In this document: positions 1 to 7,753 of the stretch, one piece after another | Layout: each line of letters starts with the position of its first letter | How positions within the stretch are numbered: the first letter of the stretch is position 1 | Assembly: GCF_000003605.2 (NCBI RefSeq) | Contig: NW_003124900.1 | Coordinates: 433,697-451,566 of the forward strand | DNA: 17,870 bases | From: Saccoglossus kowalevskii | Taxonomy: Eukaryota; Hemichordata; Enteropneusta; Harrimaniidae | Reading direction: 5' to 3' | Position numbers and translations under genes: made by a program | Notes under the pieces: model-generated | Database searches by the model: none | Told to the model about the DNA's origin: nothing | What the model saw: the letters and a program-made list of their open reading frames with translations, nothing else

Positions 1-794
1 CTGTAACTACATTTAAAAAAAATAAGAAAAGGAAGAGTGGCGTATACTAAAACATGGACTATAGAACACTACGAATCCATAAGCAAATTCGCCACGAAAC
101 GGGAATATGTTACATTCTAAAATTCACCCGACAAACTGTGTATGATAGAACGATTGTATTTTACACTAAAACGAATAAATTTACAACGGTAGTAATGCTA
201 AAATTGTGGGCATCGGTGAATACTAGTATGTCGTGAACTTTCGCTTTCGGTAACCATATATAATGCGTGTCGCGGTCTTTCTAGTGACGCATAATGGCAT
301 CCCCTATTGCTCAAAATCGTATTTTTATCCACACCTCTGTGCACAATCTCCCTGTATAAAAAATTGTGTGGTTTTTTTTTTCCATTTGATACATGTACGT
401 ACAATTTAACTGATTTTCAAAGACAATCAAAGTCTCGGTATATTGTATATCGTTTGCAATAATCTAGTTTAATTCATTTGCTGTAGTTAATTCCATTATC
501 CGCGATCCAGGATCCTGACATTTATGGTTTATATTGTGGTCAGGAGGAAGATACCGCACTGAAATTGAAATTTGTCTTGTATGCTACTAATTTATCATAA
601 TCAATACAATGATCATGACAGTTGTCATGGCTATCTTGACGTGAGCGGTATGCGGGATGTGATTTGTAGAGGCACTCATCGGAATATTTACGTCTCTTCC
701 CACAATTTTAATTTGGCTTGGGAAACGGGAGCGTTGACATTTCCCGTCATCTATATCAATAGTGACAGCTTCCTTCAGTTACAATAGCATCAAG
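1..794. other. no gene seen; AT-rich intergenic
   Basis: I see no supported gene, RNA or mobile element here. The longest open frames are about 60-70 codons, which is expected by chance in this composition, and none has a recognisable motif. A 16-base inverted repeat (CATGACA, GT, TGTCATG) lies at 614-629 and has no obvious partner feature. Confidence 0.6.
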
Positions 795-800
795 TTCCTA
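795..800. repeat. TTCCTA left flanking duplication of solo LTR
   Basis: TTCCTA here directly abuts the TGT start of the LTR-like segment. The same six bases recur at 1049-1054 just after its end, as expected of a target-site duplication. One extra A (1048) lies between the ACA end and the right copy. Confidence 0.5.
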
Positions 801-933
801 TGTCAACTGAAGTCGTGTGAAGGAATAACCAACACACAGACACAGGATATGATTTTGTATATTGTATTAGCGGTACATTACACAGCCATATCCATTGTAA
901 CCAGTCATATACATGGCCAATATTTACTTTGAG

Positions 934-942
934 TATATAAAT
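934..942 (+). promoter_or_regulatory. TATA box in solo LTR
   Basis: TATATAAAT, followed by AGGAGAC, is a good TATA element about 33 bp before an AATAAA signal. This places it as the U3 promoter of the LTR. Confidence 0.5.
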
Positions 943-974
943 AGGAGACAAAACGTCTCTTCTTTAGTTCGTTC

Positions 975-980
975 AATAAA
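975..980 (+). promoter_or_regulatory. AATAAA polyadenylation signal in solo LTR
   Basis: A canonical AATAAA hexamer followed by a GT/T-rich stretch (GTCATCTGTTG). It marks the R/U5 side of the LTR. Confidence 0.5.
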
Positions 981-1054
981 GTCATCTGTTGCAGTTCATA
1001 CGTGGTCTATTCTTCCATTCCTGAACTTGGACCTACTCTTCTTAACAATTCCTA

Positions 1055-2355
1055 CAAACAGCCACAACCATGTTTTCTTTATTGTTGACGATCATGGATG
1101 ATATATTTATTTGAAGTTTCTAACCTGTATACAGCAAGATAGAAACCAGTTTAAATATTGTAGCACAGTCGGGTAGATATAGTAAATCAAGTTATTGGAT
1201 GAATATTTTTTTTCAGTAGAAACGCGGCACTGCTTTGTACTATGTAGGTTAACTGGCAACAGAGTCTTTTAAACTTTCCGGCAAATCTGTAATCTGTGTT
1301 TGATGTCAAGAATGTACTCATAATATGAAAAAAACCCATAGATGTACAAACTAGTGTAACCCCTTCTCAATTGTCTGTTAAACGTCTTCCAATATGTAAA
1401 TAACAATTTTCCTGGGAGTCCCCTTTCAGTAAGTAATCCACCCCACCACATATACCATATATCCACGTCAATATTACATGCTGGGTCTGTGAATGAATTT
1501 GGAGGCAAGACCTCAGCACTCACTAGTGAATATAGTATTCCCTGGGACCAATCAATGCCACCAGCAGCTGGCACATACAGACTGCAACCAATGACAATGA
1601 TAACATGGTCGTGTGTTTTTTTCCTAAGTGTAAAACTCGTTCGAATCATTGAACGGACAAAGCTGTGAAATTACAAAAAATAATATGAATTGAGCAAATC
1701 ATGACATAGTATTAGGTTAAACTAAGTAAACATCGAGTAATCAATATTTGTAGCTAATGCGAGTCGTGTAAAAGTAAATTGGAACAGCATGGCCACATGG
1801 ATTGCTGCGTGACCTCTGAACTCACAACCCGTTACAGCATAACAACCCCTAATCAACACGAAATGCATAACCAATAAGAGTGACGCAACACATGCTTAGA
1901 GCAAAATATTCTGAATCAGTAACATGGCATTGAGTAATAAACGAGAGCTAAACAACTATGGCTCGTTGCAACACGTAACGTACAGACGCACATCAATTTC
2001 TGTGCATAACTTTCACTATTGAAAATCTCATAAATTCAAATCGATTAACAGTGACTCTAAAATCGCAATAAATTGAAGTGTATTATACAAGTCAAGTAAA
2101 CTTACCACGCTGGAAAATCTAGAGCAGAATCAAAGTAGAAAAATAGCATCAGCCGGGGCTAATGCTATTGTGACGTTAAATGCGGGGGGGGGGCTTTGTT
2201 GGGCTACACCGTATTCAGGATCGGGGAGCTTGTCTTTAATGCCGGTCTAATAGTCTTTGTTTTTGGTAGCGTGCTTATCTTATAAGTCTCCTCCCTCTCA
2301 ACTTGTCACGGGGTGGGGATCATTCGGTGAATGTATATCACCACAACTGAGACTG
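1055..2355. other. no gene supported; AT-rich DNA with one palindrome and a G10 run
   Basis: No domain or RNA gene is recognisable. A 126-codon open frame on the minus strand (1269-1649) matches no family I know and may be chance. A near-palindrome lies at 2142-2169 and a run of ten G at about 2184-2193. Both are outside any recognised element. Confidence 0.5.
2142..2169. repeat. 28-bp near-perfect palindrome (hairpin)
   Basis: AATAGCAT (2142-2149) pairs with ATGCTATT (2162-2169). Inside it AGCC pairs with GGCT around a GG centre, with a single C/A mismatch between the two stems. The G-rich run about 15 bp downstream is separate. No repeated copy of the palindrome is seen in the window. Confidence 0.7.
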
Positions 2356-3081
2356 TGTAGAGAAAGAAATATACCAGTAACGATTATAACAAATCAACAC
2401 AACACAGTTTATACGGTTTCCTGTACTTTAATAAACACATAACAGGGATGCTGGTCACTGGAACCAGCAAGGACGGGGATACACTGCAAAATAAAATAAA
2501 AGACTTGATCGATGCTGCAGGGAACACTCCACTCTCCATTGGACAGCAATGTGCAATGTTGCGTTCCTTCGTATCTGGCACACTGTCGAAGCAGCTGCAC
2601 TACAATTTAAACTCATGCTCTGTGTCCAGGGAGTATCGGCAACTGCACTGCTATCTGCTGCTACTGGTAGCACTGGTACAACGGGAGTAGTTCAGGCAGT
2701 GAGCTTCAGTGGTTCCTGTTGATCAGCAGGGATTTCTGCACAGCACGTCTGCATATATACCCCTGTATAGGGTACAGCTCACTGGAGTCAGGAATCAGCA
2801 ACACAAGATGTTGCAGGATCAAGTCAGGTCACCTTCCTGACTAAAGATTTTCCCTTATGTCTCAAGTTAATTACTCTAGCTAATGGCCATGCAAATAATA
2901 AAATGTATATAACGAAATGATTGGTTCACACAGACAGGGCTCTGTACTTTTCACTTACAATTTATGTCACACTATTTTGAAAGTGATAACAACGACTGAT
3001 TCGAAGCACTAATTTTGTACGATTCTCTAATTTTGTAAGAACGAGTATGAGGGCGCCCTACACTTACCTAGATAGACTACA
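2356..3081 (-). repeat. candidate 3' LTR of the BEL/Pao element
   Basis: On the minus strand this begins TGTAG right after a purine tract (TAGTAGGGG, 3082-3090) and ends CTACA at 2356-2360, a perfect 5-bp terminal inverted repeat. It holds a TATA-like GTATATATGC (2751-2760) and an ATTAAA signal (2427-2432) in the right order. The 726-bp size is normal for BEL LTRs. It sits downstream of the DUF5641-like block in the correct orientation. No second copy is present in the window, so the boundaries rest on the purine tract and terminal bases only. The 80-codon plus-strand open frame at 2448-2690 lies inside it and is therefore unlikely to be a gene. Confidence 0.55.
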
Positions 3082-3249
3082 CCCCTACTAGAAATGAATT
3101 GTGAAAGTAGTTACATTTACGAATAACGACATCAGTAAATACAGTAGTTTTGGTATCACATTAGTGAGATGCTGATATGTATGGTTCATAAAGTTCCTAA
3201 ATTAAACATTAGAAATAGGATGGTAATAAGTTTCTCTCTGCGTTCTTAC

Positions 3250-3378
3250 TTGAACAGTACAACTACCATCAGTCCATCACTACCAGGGTAAATCTGATTA
3301 ACATTACCTAAAGGCCATCTGTTATGTGACATATTTTCATGCAAGATTAACACAAGGTCTCTTTCTTGGAGATTTCTC
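3250..3378 (-). pseudogene. BEL/Pao C-terminal DUF5641-like domain
   Basis: One minus-strand frame reads LQERDLVLI, then NRWPLGNV, then IYPGSDGL and VVVLF before a stop. This is the small beta-rich domain found at the C-terminus of BEL/Pao integrases (family consensus: R-G-D/E-V-L-I, W-P-L-G-R-V, P-G-x-D-G-x-V-R-V-V). The following R-T frame lies across a frameshift. In the family it is part of the integrase and probably contacts DNA. It ends about 165 bp before the proposed LTR. Confidence 0.85.
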
Positions 3379-3494
3379 ATAGTTTGAGTCTAGTTATGGC
3401 GTTGTTGTAATAGAAATAGGGTGGATAAACTCTTATCATCCAGTAACTGATGAAATGGGACATTATTGAGTACAGAACAAATTGTGTGGATCTG

Positions 3495-4083
3495 TCATTC
3501 CCAAACACCATCAATATGGGAAGCACCAGGCGGATTGAAGACTCTCTTTATGTGGCTTTGAAGCAAATAATCATTTCCAGATTTGTGAAGCTCATGAATA
3601 GCCGCAAAGGAGTTGGTTTTATTATCAGAATGGATCCTAAATGGATGGATATTAAACTCTGTAATGCAGTAATGAACGAATCTGTATCTAGTGTGTGCAA
3701 GACCTTCAAGTGGATGGCTCTCGTAGTCATACATGTACATATGAAAAGGCATCCATATCTCTTGATTTTTCTACATGTCCTCTTCACTATAAATGGTGGT
3801 TCATCTGAAGTTACTCTAGATACTGGTAAATTAGCCAATAATTGGGTTTGAGGAATGGCTCTGCATTTACGGCAACTGAAACAACCATGTATAATGCGAT
3901 TAACAGCAATATGCCCTTTTACTATCAAGAAGTGTAGGCGAATCTCATATCTTGCTCAGTACCTGCATGCCCCAGGCGGACCTGATAGTGCACGATAATC
4001 AAGGTGATGATCTAGGATAGTAGGATTTGGTGCCTTGTCCTGTACACAATTGGTACATGAATTAGTCGCCCTCCAACATGTAT
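3495..4083 (-). pseudogene. BEL/Pao integrase (zinc-binding and catalytic core, broken)
   Basis: From the high-coordinate end the segment shows the VGGRL motif (about 4066-4082), an LDHHL-like stretch, and the second half of the zinc finger with C-x2-C-R-K-C-R-A (about 3882-3860), then LANLPVSRV, PPF, KRYGCLF and the DTDSFI helix. A second frame continues with SDN (3629-3621), then FNPPGASHIDGVWE (3539-3498). The normal family has a catalytic D-D-E. The first aspartate (in G-V-D-Y-F-G-P) lies in about ten residues missing at the PPF/VKR junction near 3787. The SDN aspartate is kept, and at least one frameshift separates the halves. Integration activity is therefore lost. Confidence 0.9.
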
Positions 4084-4190
4084 GTTTGTATCTTTATCCT
4101 TGAAGGGCTTATGGCTTGCTTTGAAAATTGACTTGAGTTAAATTGAAAGAAGAAGCCTACACATAGTTTAATACATCAACTTTTGCATCT

Positions 4191-4770
4191 TGTAATTCTT
4201 CAACAGGGGTTCAGAAGTCGCATTGTTGATTCTTGCGCAACAGTGCCTTCAGTCGCAACAAGATTGCTGTAGCATGCTTCAAGCGATGCCAGTTGGAGTA
4301 TCATTGTAGAAAACAGTCAACAATATATTTTAATACTACATATATTTACTTGGGTCTTTTCATTTTAGCACCCCTTGGTAAATGACTAGGCAGTACTGGT
4401 TAGCCAGGGTAGTTTACTCCTGTTTGATTGAGATATGGTAGTCCATTTGTCCACCTTTCACATGCAATAATCGTACTTGCTTGTAATTCTTTTACAGTAA
4501 TGGGTTTCAGAAGTTGCATTGTTAGTTTCTTGCGCAACAGAGCCTACAGTCGCCACAAGTTGCTGCAGCACGCTTCAAGCGATGCCCATTGGAGTATCAC
4601 TATAGAAAATGATCAACAGCGATGGAATTAGCAGTCAGGTTAACTTCGTATACTAGTACTTAGATCTCTTCTCTCCAGCATACATTGGTAAATAACTCTC
4701 TTCTGTTTGATTTGGTGGTCCATTTAGCCATCTATCACATGCAGCAATCTTACTTTCTATGTCAGTCCTC
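4191..4770. repeat. ~291-bp tandem duplication inside BEL pol
   Basis: Two diverged copies lie head to tail: about 4191-4481 and 4482-4770. Matching landmarks include TGTAATTCTT at 4191 and 4482, TTGCGCAACAG, GCTTCAAGCGATGCC followed by TTGGAGTATCA, and CTGTTTGATT followed by GTCCATTT. On the minus strand each copy encodes the post-RNase H linker, read as CDRWLNGPPN in one and CERWTNGLPYLN in the other. A single BEL element has this stretch once. The copies differ by roughly a fifth of positions, so the duplication is old or occurred by recombination between related elements. Confidence 0.85.
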
Positions 4771-5090
4771 AGGAGACATCATCGGCGGGGTTATTTAAAG
4801 AATCAATGTGTCACCACTGAATTGGGTCAGCATGCTTGTGAATCTTGAAAACGTGGCTGTTGCTGTACTGCAACACAATGGTTCTGTCAGTTCACAAGAA
4901 TGTCTCTGCGATAGGTAGTTCAATGTGGTGTTTAATAAGCTTATCTAACTCTGTTGCAACTACAGCCACAAAACGTGGAATACTTGTTAGTTTGAGAGGC
5001 GCTAATCTGCCCTTTGACATCACTAATTTGCATTCATTAATTTATAAGCTACCTCAGAAGATTCGGAAAAGTCATCTTGGCATCTTGGAA
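4770..5090 (-). pseudogene. BEL/Pao RNase H-like domain (broken)
   Basis: A nearly open minus-strand frame contains LAPLKL, SIPRF, ELDKLIKHHIELPI, then TDRTIVLQY and DSLNNPADDVS. These match the family pattern (A-P-L-K, T-I-P-R-L-E, W-T-D-S-T-I-V-L, N-P-A-D-D-A-S-R-G). The W before T-D is now a stop codon, the usual S is R, and another stop replaces the Y of Q-W-R-Y-V. In the element this domain degrades the RNA strand after reverse transcription. It lies directly between the reverse transcriptase and the duplicated linker. Confidence 0.88.
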
Positions 5091-5224
5091 TAGTTAGGTT
5101 AGATAGTAGGGGTAAGTCAGACAACCATCTGTGCTATTGCCCTGCTATAGGATTTGTTTATCCCAGTCTAGCTTGCATCTACACAACTCTCGGAACATTG
5201 CCTTTTCCTTACACATGAAAGGAC

Positions 5225-5905
5225 TAAAGGGTCATAGATGGAGCTTGTAATACTTAGAACTCCTCACTTGGTCACTGGTTATTCTGCTACTTTAGCATCA
5301 AATATGAAGCAGTCCTTTTGCATATTCCAAAGAGTACCCAGTGTTCGCTGATATGGTAGATTATCTTTATCAAGATTTGTTGGCTTGAAACCTCCACAAG
5401 CTAACATCTCTCTCAATACGGCTGCAAGCTTGATGGCAGTATCCCCTACAGTCTCTCATTTCAGGCAATCATCTATGTAGAAATTGTGCTTAAGTGTTGT
5501 AGTTGTGAGTTGGCTGAAGTCATTTTGATTGTCCTCAGCCTCTTTTTGCAATGCACAGGTTGTAGCGCTAGGACTCCACACCCTCCTCCAAATAGATGAA
5601 TGGCCATATGATAGTGTTTTGATTGTTTATCTGGAACATTAACTTTCCACCATAGAAAACGAATCACATCTCTCTCATAAGTTGTCACTTTAACTTGATT
5701 GAACATGCATTTGATGTTGAAATTTATGGAGATAGGTTCTGATTAGTCTTAAACTATAGAGACATTGTTTTGTTTGTGGGAATGCAATACTGGGGTATGT
5801 GGTATGTACCGCACATATTTGTCTTCTCTGGAGATGCAAAGGACTTTTTTCGCATAACCTTGATGCAGTGCCACTTGAATACCTACAACATATTTCTGTT
5901 TCAAT
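5225..5905 (-). pseudogene. BEL/Pao reverse transcriptase (broken)
   Basis: Recognisable blocks in order on the minus strand are YVVGIQVALHQGYAKKV (family: I-x-x-x-l-x-k-G-Y-A-x-K-V), YIPHTPVLHSHK (Y-L-P-H-H-x-V), MFNQVKV with RDVIRFLWW (5706-5640), MAIHLFG, the catalytic FYIDDCL (5483-5463), ACGGF, LPYQRTLGTLWN (about 5363-5328) and IYDPL near 5230. Frameshifts and stops separate several blocks, and the VFD catalytic segment is not found. The FYIDDCL and YDPL motifs are diagnostic of the BEL/Pao clade rather than Gypsy or Copia. The product would copy the element's RNA into DNA in cytoplasmic particles. Confidence 0.93.
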
Positions 5906-6350
5906 TCAGGGTGAATATTCAGTCACTTTCCCAACAGGTTCAAGAGATGCTTAGACATAGCATAGTTTTTTGGTAGATATGGTGGGCGTTTTTTGAACAG
6001 AATAGGCTGGGTGTAGTGGCCTGTTTTTTCAACTGTTTGTTCATTCCATTATCTCACCAGCTGCTATTTCAAGTTGCAAGTTGTTATTGAGATATGCATG
6101 ATCATTCGGCTTCCGGCATTTCTCAATAGCATGATGTAGTGTGTTGTCAGCATGGATGTAGTTAGTTGAAATAGTTGTGATCCCATCATCAGCTACTGGA
6201 CCTCTGACTGTTCAGCCAAGTCCATAAGCATAAGGCTCTCCAGAATTTCCATGTTATAACTCTGGTAGGCAAATTTCATCATAGATGGGACTATCGAGAC
6301 AACTCATCTGATGAAACTAGACTGACATTCATGTGATTTTGACATAGTGC

Positions 6351-6790
6351 TTAAACTAGGCCATAAACATTCTTTGAGAGATTATTGTGTGGGTTTGATA
6401 CCACAACTAGTAGAATTGGGAGTGTGATTATGATGCGTCCAGGGTCAAGAAACATCCTGGTAGAATTAGTATGGATAACTTGTGATTGTTCATTGGCAAT
6501 TGGTCCACTCCTAGTAGCTTGATTGGAGAGTTGGTTAATTGGTTGGTTGTAGTTATGATTGTTGTTGTTCTCTACTATGGCGGAATAAAGCCAACTGTTG
6601 TGTTTCTCACCACATGCAGCCACCTTGCATATCCAGTTACGTGTGCATAACTCACTGTTGTGACTCTTCATGAGGCAAATGAAACACAGTTTCATTTGTC
6701 AAACAAATTCCTGGAAAAGTGGAGCATTGATTAAGGTAATGTTCCTCACTACTTTTAGGACATTTGATACTCAAAGTTGCTGTAGGTTGT
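6351..6790 (-). pseudogene. BEL/Pao gag zinc knuckles and protease start
   Basis: One frame reads C-P-K-...-EEHYLNQC near 6765-6720, the remnant of a first knuckle. The next, starting at 6695, has CFICLMKSHNSELC (C-x2-C-x4-H-x4-C) followed by C-K-V-A-A-C-G-E-K-H, the C-x4-C-x4-H arrangement typical of BEL/Pao elements. An asparagine-rich linker follows, then ITLPILLVVVSNP and VYGLV, which match the protease start (V-x-L-P-x-x-x-V-x-V-S-N, then Y-A-L-L-D-S-G). The DSG active site itself is not intact. A frameshift separates the two knuckle segments. The knuckles would bind genomic RNA in the particle. Confidence 0.85.
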
Positions 6791-6868
6791 GAGGTAGCTT
6801 CAGTATCATGTGATGTCTATATTGCAAAGGACTGCATTGTCTTGGACTTCAGAAGGTAGAAAAGTGTT

Positions 6869-6893
6869 AAAAAATAGTTTTTCGCTATTTTTT
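6869..6893. repeat. hairpin, 9-bp stem, at the BEL breakpoint
   Basis: AAAAAATAG (6869-6877) and CTATTTTTT (6885-6893) are perfectly complementary around a TTTTTCG loop. BEL similarity ends here, so it may mark a junction with inserted DNA. Confidence 0.7.
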
Positions 6894-7063
6894 GTTACAA
6901 GCAGGCATCTATGCTAAATCAAGTCCTTATATAGCAAGATTTCACATCAGGGGCGATGCCAAAATAAAAAAAAATCATTTTTTGGCCATTTTTGGGCCAA
7001 AACCCCCACATTTTGGGTAAACATTAAAAAAATGTTCCGATCCTTTTAAGATGCATATCAATT

Positions 7064-7081
7064 TACTCGTCTAAACGAGTA
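7064..7081. repeat. hairpin TACTCGT-CTAA-ACGAGTA
   Basis: A perfect 7-bp stem with a four-base CTAA loop. A CRE-like TTACGTCA lies about 27 bp downstream. No gene start is visible nearby, so no function is assigned. Confidence 0.6.
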
Positions 7082-7753
7082 GAGTTTGACCCAGCTTGAC
7101 CTTGCGTTACGTCACAATGACACATTAATTATAAATAGAAATTGCATAAATTGTTTTTGTGAATATAAAGAAAATCACAATACCAAAGCAAAAAGAGATC
7201 TTAAAGTAGACGATGGCTAATTTATTAGAATTATTTCTTTTGATTTATTGTTTCTGTTACATACACAACATACACGTTAGAACCATTCAAAATAAGTTCA
7301 ATACACCCAGTGATATTATGTTCTTGTATATAAGTACCAAATTTTAGTTACCTTCAAGGGGTATTCCAAACAATTTAACTGATTACCACCCATACATGTG
7401 TATTATGGGAAAATATAAATTTATTATCATTTTGGTAAAACTATGATTTGATGTGGTTTGACATCATTTGAAGTGCAGATATTCGGGTGTAAATATAGGA
7501 AAACAACAAAAACAACGAGATACCTCAGGGCAGAAAATATTTTTAAATTTTTTAACTTTCCACCTCATAATTTGGAAGTGCAAGCATAAGTAAGTTCTAA
7601 GTACCTTTTTTCTCTTGTATTAAATGTAGATCCGAAACTGCACACATGTACATGTGACTCTGAAAAACGATTACACATGCAAAAGAAATTACAAATTTCC
7701 AAAAACCTAAAAATACTGCATTTAGTGTTTGTGTTAGCTACATTTTGAAACTA

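Larger units (their letters stand above)
801..1047 (+). mobile_element. solo LTR of an LTR retrotransposon (candidate)
   Basis: This 247-bp segment begins TGTCAA and ends TTAACA, the TG...CA inverted ends typical of LTRs. It contains a TATA box (TATATAAAT, about 934-942) and 33 bp further an AATAAA polyadenylation signal (975-980), the usual spacing of promoter and short R region in compact LTRs. A small inverted repeat GAGAC/GTCTC lies between them. TTCCTA flanks both sides. No primer-binding site or coding region follows, so it looks like a solo LTR left by recombination between the two LTRs of a full element. It differs from the BEL LTR proposed at 2356-3081. The superfamily (Gypsy, BEL or Copia) cannot be told from the LTR alone. 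Confidence 0.55.
2356..6866 (-). mobile_element. degenerate BEL/Pao LTR retrotransposon
   Basis: On the minus strand the blocks appear in BEL/Pao order: gag zinc knuckles (about 6790-6600), protease start (about 6350-6420), reverse transcriptase (5905-5225), RNase H (5090-4770), integrase (about 4080-3495), a DUF5641-like C-terminal domain (3378-3250), a GGGG purine tract (3082-3085) and then a TGTAG...CTACA segment of 726 bp that fits the 3' LTR. Each block is recognisable by family motifs, but stops and frameshifts separate them, so the element is dead. Most of gag and the 5' LTR are missing: similarity ends near 6866, at a hairpin-rich AT segment. The family normally encodes one Gag-Pol polyprotein that assembles virus-like particles and inserts cDNA into the host genome. 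Confidence 0.93.
6867..7753. other. no gene seen; AT-rich DNA with hairpins
   Basis: This stretch separates the truncated BEL element from the XPG/CXC pseudogene. It contains a 9-bp-stem hairpin (6869-6893), a possible hAT-like end (CAGGGGCGATGCC, from 6948), a TTGGCC/GGCCAA inverted repeat near 6990, a 7-bp-stem hairpin (7064-7081) and a 14-bp perfect palindrome, CACATGTACATGTG (7643-7656). No coding frame or partner terminal repeat was found. Confidence 0.55.

Noticed and set aside
572-787. 71-codon plus-strand frame
   Set aside because: No recognisable domain and no splice context; length is expected by chance.
1269-1649. 126-codon minus-strand open frame
   Set aside because: It is the longest non-repeat frame outside the elements, but no motif, splice context or family is recognised; chance cannot be excluded.
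1632-1660. GTTCGAATC resembling a tRNA T-arm
   Set aside because: No acceptor stem, anticodon arm or A-box can be folded around it on either strand.
2448-2690. 80-codon plus-strand frame, slightly like a LINE post-RT linker
   Set aside because: It lies inside the proposed BEL LTR on the opposite strand and the similarity is too weak.
3450-3851. 133-codon plus-strand frame
   Set aside because: It is antisense to the BEL integrase, whose motifs are on the minus strand.
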